Positions 37,324 through 50,656 of a stretch of DNA of 64,000 nucleotides are shown piece by piece; positions within the stretch are counted from its first letter, which is position 1; each line of letters begins with the position of its first letter. Source of the stretch: Bacteroidia bacterium (GTDB taxonomy: Bacteria > Bacteroidota > Bacteroidia > 2-12-FULL-35-15); contig JAURXZ010000033.1 of the NCBI GenBank assembly GCA_030654175.1, positions 1 through 64,000 on the forward strand, read 5' to 3'. The position numbers were made by a program, and so were the translations under genes. The notes beneath the pieces were generated by a model that was given only the letters and a program-made list of their open reading frames with translations, did not search any database and was not told where the DNA came from.

Positions 37324-38610
37324 ATGAAAAACAATCAACCAAAAGTCTTAATGTTAGGGTGGGAATTTCCTCCAATAATAAATGGAGGATTAGGAATTGC
37401 ATGCCATGATCTTTCATCGGCCATGTCTGAATTAGCTGATATTACAATGATAATTCCAAAATCAAGTCCGAATTTTAAAATGAAAAACATGAACCTGATC
37501 GGGCTCAATAATTTGGACATCGCTTCTTATGGAAATTATAATGACAATTCGCAATCATTACCTTTTAATCTTCATTCCTTTCCTTTGGATCTTGATCCTT
37601 ATTATACCGAAGAATATTTGCACCCCAACACAGGTAACTACGCGTCTCTGATGGGAGATGGCACTGAAAGATTACAAGCTTTCAATATTGAAAATTTATA
37701 TGGAAATGATATCATCAACAAGGTTACTCAATACGCAAATATCGCCACAAACATTGCTAGTAAAATGGATTTTGATATTATACATGCACACGATTGGATG
37801 ACCATGCTTGCAGGAGTTAAGATCAAACAAAAAACCGGCAAACCATTGGTAATGCATATCCATTCTTTGGAAGTGGATAGGGGAGGAGAAAACAGCAAAG
37901 GTTGGGTATATGAACTGGAAAAAAAAGGCATGGAATATGCTGATTTATTAATGCCGGTTAGTCATTTTACAGCAAATAATATCCATAAGTATTACGGGGT
38001 TGATAAAAACAAAATGACTGTAATTCATAATGGGAGCAATGTTGTTAATGCATTTAAAAGCAAAAGAAAGTTTAAAGAAAAAACTGTTTTATTCGTAGGT
38101 CGTCTTACCCGACAAAAAGGTCCTGAAAAATTTCTGGACATTGCTTCAAAAGTATTGGAAACAAATCCGAATGTTAGATTTGTTATGGCTGGCGTTGGCG
38201 ATTATTTCAAGTCCTTACTTGAACAAAGTTCTTATAAACATATCGGAAATCGTTTTCATATGACCGGCTTTTTAAATTTGGAAAAGCTGCGTTATTTATT
38301 TTCTGTTAGTGATATCTATTGTATGCCTTCCGTATCTGAACCTTTTGGTTTATCAGCTGTTGAAGCTGCTCAGTTTGGAATTCCCTGCGTAATTTCAAAA
38401 CAATCCGGAGTAGCTGAAGTATTAAGTGGCTCTCTTAAATTTGATTTTTGGGATGTGGATAAAGCAGCAGGTTGTATCCTTAGTTTACTTAAAGATCCTG
38501 TATTAAGAGAAAAAATCGTTGAAGATGCTTCCGTTAATTTAGATAAGATCAGCTGGGATATTGCCGCTCAGAAAATTTTAGATACTTACGTTTCAAAACA
38601 ATTAATATAA
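37324..38610 (+). CDS. GT4 glycosyltransferase, glycogen-synthase-like
   Basis: A GT-B fold protein of 428 residues. The N-terminal domain opens with LMLGWEFPPIINGGLGIACHDL, the glycogen/starch synthase-like donor loop, and has IIHAHDWMT. The C-terminal Glyco_transf_1 domain has VLFVGRLTRQKGPEKFL and MPSVSEPFGLSAVEAAQFG, whose Glu residues form the E-x7-E motif of retaining GT4 enzymes. No signal peptide. The GH57 gene follows 18 bases later, a pairing common in Bacteroidota alpha-glucan (glycogen) metabolism. It probably elongates or starts an alpha-glucan; NDP-sugar use is unknown. Confidence 0.88.
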   Translation: MKNNQPKVLMLGWEFPPIINGGLGIACHDLSSAMSELADITMIIPKSSPNFKMKNMNLIGLNNLDIASYGNYNDNSQSLPFNLHSFPLDLDPYYTEEYLHPNTGNYASLMGDGTERLQAFNIENLYGNDIINKVTQYANIATNIASKMDFDIIHAHDWMTMLAGVKIKQKTGKPLVMHIHSLEVDRGGENSKGWVYELEKKGMEYADLLMPVSHFTANNIHKYYGVDKNKMTVIHNGSNVVNAFKSKRKFKEKTVLFVGRLTRQKGPEKFLDIASKVLETNPNVRFVMAGVGDYFKSLLEQSSYKHIGNRFHMTGFLNLEKLRYLFSVSDIYCMPSVSEPFGLSAVEAAQFGIPCVISKQSGVAEVLSGSLKFDFWDVDKAAGCILSLLKDPVLREKIVEDASVNLDKISWDIAAQKILDTYVSKQLI

Positions 38611-38628
38611 ATAAATAAAAAAAACATT

Positions 38629-40026
38629 ATGCCATCACTTTGTTTTTATTTCCAGGTACACCAACCTTTTCGTATTAAAAATTATTCCTTTTTTGACATT
38701 GGGAATACGCATGAATATGAGGATGATCTAAAAAATCATGCTATTTTAAATAAGGTGGCGGATAAGTGTTATCTCAAGACAAATCAAAAAATGCTGGAGC
38801 TGATCCAACGTCACAATGGCAAGTTCAAAATAAGTTATTCAATAAGTGGAACAGCAATTGAACAATTTGAAAAATATCGGCCGGATGTTTTACAGTCCTT
38901 CATTGACCTCGCCAATACAGGTTGTGTTGAATTTTTATCAGAGACCTATTATCATTCACTTAGTTTTATTTTTTCTAAAACAGAATTTAAGAAACAAGTA
39001 GAAAAACATGCTGCAGTGATAAAAAAATATTTTAATCAGGTCCCTAAAGTATTCAGGAATACCGAATTAATATATAATAATGAACTGGCTAATTACATCC
39101 AGGATATGGGATATAAGGGAGTTATTTGCGAAGGAGTGGATCGTTTGCTGAACGGCAGAAGTCCAAATTTTGTTTACCAACCTGTTGGAGCCGAAAATGT
39201 AAAATTATTGCTAAAAAATCATCGTTTATCAGATGATATTGCATTCCGGTTTTCTGATACAGGATGGGCAGAATTTCCATTAACCGCTGATAAATTTAAA
39301 ACCTGGGTGCATGATATTGCCGGGAATGGGGAAACCATCAATCTGTTTATGGATTATGAAACATTTGGTGAACACCAATGGGAATCAACAGGGATTTTCA
39401 ATTTTTTAGAACATCTTCCTTCTGAAATTTTAAAACATCCTGATTTTGATTTTAAAACTCCATCTGAAGTTATTGATTCTTTTCAGGCAAGAGATATTTA
39501 TGATGCACATGATTTTACATCATGGGCAGATAGCGAAAGAGATCTTTCTGCATGGCTAAGTAATTCAATGCAAAAGGAAGCTATCAAACAAATATATTCA
39601 ATAGAGCAGGAAGTATTGACTTGCGGGAATCCCGATATAATAAAGGTTTGGGAACGTCTTCAAACTTCTGACCATTATTATTATATGTGTACCAAGTTCT
39701 GGAACGATGGGGATGTACATAAATATTTCAGTCCGTTTGACTCACCTTATGATGCCTATTTATATTTTATGAATGTATTCAGCGATCTGGAATGTTCAGT
39801 AAAAAAAATACACAAAAAAATAAAAATGGCATCACGGATCTCCAAAACGGTGCAGGTTAATTCGGAAGAAAAATTGCAGACCAAGGCTAATTCTTCAACA
39901 ATTAAAAAATCTTCCGTTAAACAAACAGCCCTTGCAGAGAATGGAGTTCCTGTTAAAATAAATAAATCAACGACTCCCTTAAAAGAACAATATTCTAAAA
40001 TGCTTGCTTACATGAGCGAAGAGTAA
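38629..40026 (+). CDS. GH57 alpha-amylase-type enzyme
   Basis: Starts MPSLCFYFQVHQPFR, the typical first GH57 motif (HQP). Further motifs are ISGTAIEQ, GVICEGVDRLL with the likely nucleophile Glu168, and FMDYETFGEHQW with the likely acid/base Asp242. The catalytic barrel covers about residues 1-300 and a helical domain 300-400. The last ~60 residues (Lys, Ser and Thr rich) are low complexity and probably disordered. No signal peptide: cytosolic, cleaving or transferring alpha-1,4-glucan together with the GT4 enzyme. A strong hairpin lies 40 bases after its stop. Confidence 0.9.
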   Translation: MPSLCFYFQVHQPFRIKNYSFFDIGNTHEYEDDLKNHAILNKVADKCYLKTNQKMLELIQRHNGKFKISYSISGTAIEQFEKYRPDVLQSFIDLANTGCVEFLSETYYHSLSFIFSKTEFKKQVEKHAAVIKKYFNQVPKVFRNTELIYNNELANYIQDMGYKGVICEGVDRLLNGRSPNFVYQPVGAENVKLLLKNHRLSDDIAFRFSDTGWAEFPLTADKFKTWVHDIAGNGETINLFMDYETFGEHQWESTGIFNFLEHLPSEILKHPDFDFKTPSEVIDSFQARDIYDAHDFTSWADSERDLSAWLSNSMQKEAIKQIYSIEQEVLTCGNPDIIKVWERLQTSDHYYYMCTKFWNDGDVHKYFSPFDSPYDAYLYFMNVFSDLECSVKKIHKKIKMASRISKTVQVNSEEKLQTKANSSTIKKSSVKQTALAENGVPVKINKSTTPLKEQYSKMLAYMSEE

Positions 40027-40063
40027 AAAGAATTCCTTTTCAATTTTGTTAAGTTAATCAAAA

Positions 40064-40102
40064 AAAGGTGAGGCGAATTCATATTGAACTCGCCTCACCT
40101 TT
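40064..40102 (+). terminator. Terminator of the GT4-GH57 unit
   Basis: AGGTGAGGCGA (40066-40076) pairs with TCGCCTCACCT (40090-40100); an A-run before and TTTATT after extend the stem. It ends the two-gene unit before the glycosidase gene at 40187. Confidence 0.85.
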
Positions 40103-40186
40103 ATTAGATTACGGAACATTTTGAATATCCAACAACAAAGCAAAAAAATATAAATACACTAAGTACAATCATAAAACAGTTAATCC

Positions 40187-41485
40187 ATGAGCAAAATTTA
40201 TGTTTTAGTATTTGCTATACTTTCAATTTATCTGTTCTCGTTCTCTAAAAAAAACGGTTTTGTATCAAAGCCTCTTGTGGCACTTGTTGAAATAAAAAAA
40301 GAAAGTGGCCGATACCAGCTTTTAAGAAACGGTGAACCGTATTACATAAAAGGTGCAAGTGCAAATAATTACTATGAACGACTGAAACAATGTGGCGGGA
40401 ATTCAATAAGACTTTGGAGTACAGATGGTGCAAAGGAACATTTGGACAAAGCTTATGAACTTGGGCTAACAGTGACATTATCATTGAATATGGATATTGA
40501 AAGACATGGATTTAATTATGATGATAAAAATGCAGTAAAAGTTCAGTTTGAAAAATTAAAGAAAGATATCCTTGCTTTTAAAGATCACCCTGCATTATTA
40601 ATGTGGGGCGTTGGCAATGAAGCTGATCTGTTCGCTAATAACTATAAGGTGTGGAATGCTGTGAATGATATAGCAAAATTCATTCATGAGGTTGATCCTA
40701 ATCATCCAACTACTACCATGTTAGCAGGAGTTCCAAAAAAACATATCAAAGAAATTGTAAAACATTGTCCCGACCTGGATATTTTAACTTTCAATTCTTT
40801 TATGGATCTTCCTCATATCAAAGACAAAATCGTGGATGCTGGCTGGGTAGGTCCATACTTAATAGGCGAATGGGGTGCTTCCGGGTATTGGGAAACACCA
40901 ACCACACCCTGGGGAGCATTCATTGAAGAAACCAGCACAGAGAAATCCCTTGTGTGTAAGGAAAGATATGATAAAGCTATAGTCTCAAATAAGGATCGCT
41001 GCATTGGTTCTTACGTATATTTTTGGGGATATAAGCAAGCGAGAACCCATACTTTACTGAGTCTGTTCCTTGAAAATGGAGAGGAGACCGGGATTGTGGA
41101 TGTTATTCAAAAAGAATGGACAGGAAAAGCACCTAAAAACAAAGCTCCCTTAATTGCACCAATCGGAATTGATGACAAAACTATTCAAAGTGGGGTATAT
41201 ATTAAGCCCAGTTCAAATCATAACGCATACACTGAAGCCAGCGATCCTGATAACGACCAGCTTGAATATAAATGGGAGATCTACTATGAAAGCACAGAGA
41301 AAAAAGAAGGTGGAGATAAAGAAGAAAAACCTGGTGTGATCGAGGGCCTGATCTTAAATGGAAAAGGGAAACAACTGTCTTTTAAGGCTCCTGAAAAAGA
41401 AGGGCCATATCGTTTGTTTGTTTATGTGTTTGATGGCAATAATAATGTGGCAACTGCAAATGCCCCGTTTTATGTTAAAGAGTAG
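40187..41485 (+). CDS. Clan-A glycoside hydrolase (GH2/GH5-like barrel)
   Basis: A hydrophobic N-terminus (residues 3-20) acts as signal peptide or anchor. The barrel (about 40-310) begins with GEPYYIKGASANNYYERLKQCGGNSIRLW, shared with GH2 catalytic domains. GVGNEAD gives the likely acid/base Glu145 and LIGEWGASG the likely nucleophile Glu228. A C-terminal beta domain (about 325-432, EASDPDNDQLEYKWEIYYES) resembles Ig or PKD-like folds. There is no T9SS tail. It follows the GT4-GH57 unit but has its own transcription start after the terminator. Specific family and substrate unknown. Confidence 0.75.
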   Translation: MSKIYVLVFAILSIYLFSFSKKNGFVSKPLVALVEIKKESGRYQLLRNGEPYYIKGASANNYYERLKQCGGNSIRLWSTDGAKEHLDKAYELGLTVTLSLNMDIERHGFNYDDKNAVKVQFEKLKKDILAFKDHPALLMWGVGNEADLFANNYKVWNAVNDIAKFIHEVDPNHPTTTMLAGVPKKHIKEIVKHCPDLDILTFNSFMDLPHIKDKIVDAGWVGPYLIGEWGASGYWETPTTPWGAFIEETSTEKSLVCKERYDKAIVSNKDRCIGSYVYFWGYKQARTHTLLSLFLENGEETGIVDVIQKEWTGKAPKNKAPLIAPIGIDDKTIQSGVYIKPSSNHNAYTEASDPDNDQLEYKWEIYYESTEKKEGGDKEEKPGVIEGLILNGKGKQLSFKAPEKEGPYRLFVYVFDGNNNVATANAPFYVKE

Positions 41486-41807
41486 GTAGGAATAAAAAAA
41501 CATCAAATTTTTTTTAACATAGAGTCTCTAAAGAGAACTGATCTTGATTATGAGAATAAGGATTTGCCTTCAATAAATTAATAATATTTCATATCACCTT
41601 GACAGGTCTTAGATTAATATTATATGAAGCTTTGTTTGATACTTCAATTCATTTCATTTCTGACAAGATAAAAAAGCCTTCTTCCTATTTCCCTCTTTTT
41701 CATTAATTCGTAAGAGCTTGAATTCAAGTCCTGATCAATAACAATCATTTTCTGAGTTTCATACTTTGCATCATACTTTTATTTCCAAAATGCCAAAAAT
41801 TATAACT
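41486..41807. other. Gene-free convergent region
   Basis: About 320 AT-rich bases between the convergent glycosidase and kelch-repeat genes. No hairpin terminator, ORF or RNA gene recognised. Confidence 0.5.
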
Positions 41808-42773
41808 CTATTGGCACCATTCAAAGAAATCCTGCTTGTAATTATCAGTCGCATCAGTGCCCGTTCCAATATATCCTTTTGTGCCAATGGCAAATCCAAC
41901 TGCTGCCCTTCTGGCCGTTCCACTAAAGTTTGCTTTCTCTGCCCAGGTATTAGTTCCCTGATCCCATTCCCAAAAATCCTGAAAGTAAGTAGGAGTGGAC
42001 TGATATCCTGTTCCTATGTATCCTTTGGTGCCTATGGAAAACCCCACAGCATAAAATCTTTCAGTTCCGCCAAAGGGGGCTTTTGTTACCCAGGTATTTG
42101 TCCCCTGGTCCCATTCATAAAAATCCTGATAATAAACGCTTCCTGTACCTCGTCCTGTGCCGATGTATCCTTTAGTACCGATTGAAAATCCTGTAGCTCC
42201 AGATCTAACAGGGCCAGGAAGGGAGGTTTTAGCTGTCCAGGCATTTGTAGCCTGATTCCACTCCCAGAAATCCTTACAATAAACCCCTGTAGAAACTCCT
42301 CCCGTTCCAATATATCCTTTTGTACCGATCGAAAAACCAACACAGGTAAACCTACCTGATCCGGGATAGTTTGATTTTGCTGACCAGGTATTGGTTCCTT
42401 GATCCCATTCATAGAAATCACTATAGAAAGTATTACCATCATCCCCCAATCCTATATACCCTTTTGTACCGATAGAAAATCCAACAGCTTCATATCTTAT
42501 ATTCCCGGGAAAATTGGATTTCTGTGTCCATACATTTGTAGCCTGATCCCATTCCCAGAAATCTTGTTTGAAATTACCATCTAATCCCGTTCCAATATAT
42601 CCTTTAGTGCCTATTGAAAAACCCGCAGCTAAACGTCTTCCTGTTCCTGCAAAGTTTGCTTTCTGGGTCCAGATATTACAAATTTTAGGCATTTGATTAT
42701 GCACGTGAAACATTGCTTTTTGTGGATAAGCATTATATGGTATATATAAACAGAGTAATAGTATATATTTCAT
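41808..42773 (-). CDS. Secreted kelch-repeat protein
   Basis: Signal peptide at residues 1-17 (LLLCLYIPYNAYPQ), then six kelch-type repeats of about 48 residues, each with GFSIGTKGYIGTG, DFWEWDQ or DFYEWDQ, and NTW/NVW followed by a short Pro/Gly turn. Six blades suggest one beta-propeller. No T9SS tail is present, and the last repeat ends at FFEWCQ, so export beyond the periplasm is unclear. Repeats are near-identical at the protein level, a sign of recent internal duplication. Function unknown; such propellers usually bind proteins or sugars. Confidence 0.85.
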   Translation of the reverse strand: MKYILLLCLYIPYNAYPQKAMFHVHNQMPKICNIWTQKANFAGTGRRLAAGFSIGTKGYIGTGLDGNFKQDFWEWDQATNVWTQKSNFPGNIRYEAVGFSIGTKGYIGLGDDGNTFYSDFYEWDQGTNTWSAKSNYPGSGRFTCVGFSIGTKGYIGTGGVSTGVYCKDFWEWNQATNAWTAKTSLPGPVRSGATGFSIGTKGYIGTGRGTGSVYYQDFYEWDQGTNTWVTKAPFGGTERFYAVGFSIGTKGYIGTGYQSTPTYFQDFWEWDQGTNTWAEKANFSGTARRAAVGFAIGTKGYIGTGTDATDNYKQDFFEWCQ

Positions 42774-42925
42774 ATGGAAATAGTAATAAAATAGCTTGGT
42801 TACGAAATCAGTTTATTTTTAGTTTTTCTACTCAAATCAAATATTTATTATGATAAGCATTGATAATGTTCATAAATAAAAATTGAATCTACTTCTTAAC
42901 CTATGTAACAAATAAGTGTTTGCTT

Positions 42926-47198
<4,273 letters not shown>

Positions 47199-47597
47199 TT
47201 TATGTTTGAAAAATTGTTTATCAATTTTGTTGCGAAACTCCCTGCAAATATTAATGCAAAACATAAAAAATATATTTTTTTTCGCTATCATATTAATTAC
47301 TATCGTTATAAGAAGGTATCTGATAGCTGTTTTAGATGAATAATTAAAATCATCGTATCATTTTTAATCCTGAAAATCAGAAAAAATGCATCAAAAAAAT
47401 ATTCTTTTAATAACCAAGATCGGCAGTTTGTGTGATGGGATTTAAGTTTAAAACAAAAAAACAAGCTTATAAAAACGTGAAAAAATAATATCGGAATATA
47501 AAATTCGAATTCGGCTATTGAAAATGCTGTACTATCGAAAAAAACAAATTCACTTATAATACACATTTAAATTTGCGACATAAATTGAATAACAAGT
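47199..47597. other. Gene-free stretch
   Basis: About 400 AT-rich bases. It has a minus-strand box one base off TAnnTTTG upstream of 47198 and an exact plus-strand box at 47568-47575 before the small ORF at 47598. An 86-codon minus-strand frame at 47306-47566 is low in coding signs and was not called. Confidence 0.5.
47568..47575 (+). promoter_or_regulatory. -7 element before the 42-codon ORF
   Basis: TAAATTTG, an exact TAnnTTTG match 22 bases before ATG 47598. No clear -33 TTG seen. Confidence 0.35.
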
Positions 47598-47726
47598 ATG
47601 GCAAATAAAAATACATTAGGTTTATATCCACCCGCAGGTCATTTCATGTCGCCAAGAAACAATTTTAATCATTGGTTAATTTTAACAATTTTAGTTGCTT
47701 TGGCTATTGGTTTTACACTAACATGA
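47598..47726 (+). CDS. Possible 42-residue single-pass membrane protein
   Basis: The frame reads MANKNTLGLYPPAGHF, then SPRNNFNHW, followed by a membrane helix (LILTILVALAIGFTLT) at the end. An exact -7 box stands just upstream. The polar N-terminal part with PPAGHF looks designed, not random. It lies between two oppositely facing genes and is too short for usual gene finders. No family recognised. Confidence 0.5.
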   Translation: MANKNTLGLYPPAGHFMSPRNNFNHWLILTILVALAIGFTLT

Positions 47727-47771
47727 AATGTATTTTAATGAATTTGAGAATCTTTTTTTTGAGAAATATTT

Positions 47772-48365
47772 TCAATACCTCGTATCACAATGTGGTTTTC
47801 CATTACCATTACTAAATTTATTTATTATTCCATCTTTTACTTCTACAAAAATTGTTCTGGGACAATCAGGTAATATATTCTCCAAACAAAAATCAGTGGG
47901 GTTGATTTCTAATTGAAAATTGATATTATAAGGATAGCTAAGTACATTGGGGGAATAGATATTTGGGAAATTGGAACGATGCAATGTGAAATCAATTTTA
48001 GTATATGTTTTCGTTATATTATTTATTGTGAGCTCACCCACTATAGTATACAGCTTACGTGATCCACCTTCAAGGTCATAAAAATCCAAATCAGAAATTG
48101 GGAATTGTCCTTTAAAATCAAGGCTTAACTGTTGATTCATTTCTTCTATTGTATCATTTTTTCTGGTTAACAAAACACAAAAGTCTGCTCTGAATTGGTT
48201 CGTTTGGGGATTTAATTTTATTACTGCGATTTCGTTTTCTGAAAAAGAAATGGTTTCACCGGTTTCTCTGAAAACCCGAACATTTGAACTTAAAAATTCT
48301 TGAGCCGGTGCTATAAATGCAATAGAAAATAAAATAATTGTAAAAAAAATATTTTTTGCTTTCAT
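47772..48365 (-). CDS. Secreted YceI-like protein
   Basis: From ATG 48365 (nine residues after an upstream candidate) the protein has 197 residues. A signal peptide (MKAKNIFFTIILFSIAFIAPAQ) is followed by a beta-rich domain with ENEIAVIKLNPQTNQFRADF, FPISDLDFYD and VGELTINNITKTYTKIDFTL, which resembles the lipocalin-like YceI fold that binds polyisoprenoids. The match is loose and the end (NGKPHCDTRY) is unusual. It is likely periplasmic. No obvious operon partner. Confidence 0.6.
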   Translation of the reverse strand: MKAKNIFFTIILFSIAFIAPAQEFLSSNVRVFRETGETISFSENEIAVIKLNPQTNQFRADFCVLLTRKNDTIEEMNQQLSLDFKGQFPISDLDFYDLEGGSRKLYTIVGELTINNITKTYTKIDFTLHRSNFPNIYSPNVLSYPYNINFQLEINPTDFCLENILPDCPRTIFVEVKDGIINKFSNGNGKPHCDTRY

Positions 48366-48755
48366 GATTTCCCAATTTTTAAAATGAACCAACCATTACT
48401 TTCAAAATTATAGTATAAAATAATTGTCAAAAGCTATTTTCGTTAGAAGCTTCCATTTTATCGCTCAATAATTAATTCAATAGAGATCCGAAATAAGGAG
48501 AGCAATGGAGCAATTGCAATCAGGACAATTCCGATGTTATAAAATCATGGTTTCTATGTTCTTATTAGAAAATGAATAAGCCCCAAATAGTAAAATTATT
48601 ATTTGAACTATTTAAATTTCAGTTTTATCGAAAACCGAAATTGTTTGAGACAGACAGTAATATATTTGTTTTAAAATCAAAGAGAATTTACCAGGGGATT
48701 GAAGAGATTAAAAAGCGGTGATATTTGAATTGTTTCGGAAATAAAAAATAAAAAA
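48366..48755. other. Gene-free stretch
   Basis: Divergent region upstream of the Dps-like gene. A 49-codon frame at 48572-48721 (plus strand) is possible but shows no signal peptide, membrane helix or family marks. No other element recognised. Confidence 0.4.
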
Positions 48756-49130
48756 ATGATTATTACTAAAACCCGACTTTCTATAATAGTCGACACAGAT
48801 GAAGAGCACTTAGTAAATTCAAATATTCAATATTCTTTAACTCTTATTGAATCAAGTCTTGATTATTTACGTTTGATTAATACTGAACTTATCACCGAGA
48901 AAAAATCGGCAATAATGCGAAAGTTAATTTCTCTTACAAATCCTGATGAACTGAACAAATTAATATGTTCCAAAGAAATGCTGAAGGAACTTCTCAAAGA
49001 TCATGAACGGATCATTAGCCTGCTGCGCAAAAGTTTTGAAAAATACCGAGATAAAGAGGAAGCCAATTTTATCACATCCATTATTGAAAAACATCAAAGT
49101 GTTGCCCGGAAACTTAGAAGATGTTTTTGA
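48756..49130 (+). CDS. Dps-like (ferritin-fold) protein lacking the N-terminal helix
   Basis: The C-terminal half (KEMLKELLKDHERIISLLRK, EEANFITSIIEKHQSVARKLR) closely resembles the last two helices of Dps proteins, where DHE-II and TDFLTGLMEQHEKMAWMLR are conserved. The usual first helix, carrying ferroxidase His residues, is missing: the protein has 124 residues against 150-170. Its second helix (NIQYSLTLIESSLDYLRLINTEL) lacks the acidic ligands. It may be a structural Dps relative or a decayed gene. The alpha-helical character is clear. A small conserved frame follows at 49168. Confidence 0.6.
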   Translation: MIITKTRLSIIVDTDEEHLVNSNIQYSLTLIESSLDYLRLINTELITEKKSAIMRKLISLTNPDELNKLICSKEMLKELLKDHERIISLLRKSFEKYRDKEEANFITSIIEKHQSVARKLRRCF

Positions 49131-49167
49131 AAAAAATATTAATTTAATTAAAATCTATTATTCTCAA

Positions 49168-49365
49168 ATGTTTGAAATGTACAAATACGTATTGGATAAG
49201 GTGAGTTTTGATCAATTTCTTTTTCGAAAAGAATTAGAAAAAGCCATGACAAAAATTAAACCGAATGAGCAATTGCTATTTAAAATATGGTGCTTAAATA
49301 CATTTGATCAAAAACACAAGGATGTATTAATTGAAGTTTTTGATGGTGAATTAATGTCGAAATAA
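49168..49365 (+). CDS. Small conserved-looking hypothetical protein (65 residues)
   Basis: ATG 49168 is preferred to an in-frame stretch further left that overlaps the Dps-like gene in another frame. The sequence has KVSFDQFLFRKELEKAM and LFKIWCLNTF, a pattern I associate with small Bacteroidota proteins of unknown function, though I cannot verify it. Soluble, helical, no signal. It begins 37 bases after the Dps-like stop and is probably co-transcribed. Confidence 0.55.
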   Translation: MFEMYKYVLDKVSFDQFLFRKELEKAMTKIKPNEQLLFKIWCLNTFDQKHKDVLIEVFDGELMSK

Positions 49366-49459
49366 AGCACTGCCTGACGACCTGCGATGTCGCAAAATGC
49401 TTATGGAAGTTATGTGGGAGGTTTTATTTCTTTAATTTTCTTTCACCAGTTGAAAAAAA

Positions 49460-49496
49460 ATCCCGCAGAATAAATTTAAAATCTATTCTGCGGGAT
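49460..49496 (-). terminator. Terminator of malate dehydrogenase gene
   Basis: ATCCCGCAGAATA pairs perfectly with TATTCTGCGGGAT (13 pairs, 11-base loop). On the minus strand the hairpin is followed by eight T's, so it ends the mdh transcript 26 bases after its stop. Confidence 0.9.
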
Positions 49497-49521
49497 AGGA
49501 GAGGAGTGAAATCAGAAATAT

Positions 49522-50466
49522 TTATTTTGCAATAGAAGAATTCATATTATCCAAAACTGCCATTACTTCTTTAACAGATTTTGCTGAATCATTTAGCAAT
49601 TTTTTCTCTTCATCGTTCAATTTAAGTTCAATGATCTGTTCAATACCATTTTTTCCTAATTTAACAGGTACTCCCAGGTAAATGTCTTTCAAACCATATT
49701 CACCCTGCAACCATGCACAAACTGGGAAAATACGTTTCTGATCACGAACAATAGCTTCTACCATTTGAGCAGCCGATGCTCCCGGAGCATACCATGCAGA
49801 TGTACCTAATAGATTAACAATTTCGCCACCACCTTTTTTTGTACGCTCAATAATTTCATCTAATTTCTCTTTTGCAATAAGTTCAGTTACCGGAATTCCT
49901 GCCACAGTGGTATAACGTGGTAATGGAACCATTGTATCGCCATGTCCACCCATTAATACTGCCTGGATATCTTTTGGAGAACAATTCAACTCTTCAGCTA
50001 AAAAAGCACGGTAACGGGCTGTATCTAATATACCAGCCATACCAAACACTCTTTTCGGATCAATTTTTGCGGTTAAATAAGCGCAATAGGTCATTACATC
50101 TAAAGGATTAGAAACAATGATTATTATAGCATTTGGGGAGTATTTTAATATATTTTCAGTCACATGCTTGACAATACCAGCATTGGTAGAAATAAGATCA
50201 TCGCGGCTCATACCTGGTTTACGTGGTAAACCTGACGTAATAACAACCACATCCGAATTTGCAGTTTTTGAATAATCATTTGTGGAACCGGTAATTCTTG
50301 TATCATACAAATTTACAGGTGCGGTCTGCCATATATCTAAGGCTTTACCTTCAGCGAAGTTTTCTTTAATATCAAGCAAAACAAGCTCATTTACCAATTC
50401 TTTTTGAGCAATAACATCGGCACATGTTGCCCCTACGTTTCCAGCTCCAACTACAGTTACTTTCAT
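49522..50466 (-). CDS. mdh: NAD-dependent malate dehydrogenase
   Basis: Reversibly oxidises malate to oxaloacetate in the citric acid cycle. The NAD site VVGAGNVGATCAD opens the protein; Asp in LVLLDIKE selects NAD over NADP. Substrate arginines lie in LPRKPGMSRDD and DTARYRAF, and the catalytic His in MGGHGDTMVP. Its LPRKPG loop and 314-residue length match the lactate-dehydrogenase-like (tetrameric) MDH group. Cytosolic. Single gene with its own promoter (50506-50534) and terminator (49460-49496). Confidence 0.95.
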   Translation of the reverse strand: MKVTVVGAGNVGATCADVIAQKELVNELVLLDIKENFAEGKALDIWQTAPVNLYDTRITGSTNDYSKTANSDVVVITSGLPRKPGMSRDDLISTNAGIVKHVTENILKYSPNAIIIIVSNPLDVMTYCAYLTAKIDPKRVFGMAGILDTARYRAFLAEELNCSPKDIQAVLMGGHGDTMVPLPRYTTVAGIPVTELIAKEKLDEIIERTKKGGGEIVNLLGTSAWYAPGASAAQMVEAIVRDQKRIFPVCAWLQGEYGLKDIYLGVPVKLGKNGIEQIIELKLNDEEKKLLNDSAKSVKEVMAVLDNMNSSIAK

Positions 50467-50505
50467 ATTGTATAATTTTATATATTTACAGAAATATTCT
50501 GTCCG

Positions 50506-50534
50506 CTAAATTATAAAAGAAAAACGAATACCAA
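50506..50534 (-). promoter_or_regulatory. Promoter of malate dehydrogenase gene
   Basis: On the minus strand TTG (50532-50534), 18 bases, then TAATTTAG (50506-50513), which has one mismatch to TAnnTTTG. It lies 40 bases before the mdh ATG, a normal distance. Confidence 0.5.
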
Positions 50535-50656
50535 CACTTATTATGAACAGTTTTTTGATTTACTAACATTTTTTTATTTAGTGCAACTATTACGCAACTT
50601 TATACATCATTAGGGGAATAGTCTGATTTTTTGATTTATTTAAACCGACTTTTTAT

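Noticed and set aside
47306-47566. Minus-strand frame of 86 codons
   Set aside because: Phe/Ile-rich sequence typical of AT-rich non-coding DNA, no promoter and no recognisable domain.
49003-49167. Longer version of the 65-residue frame, starting inside the Dps-like gene
   Set aside because: It overlaps the Dps-like gene in another frame; ATG 49168 gives the conserved-looking part without overlap.
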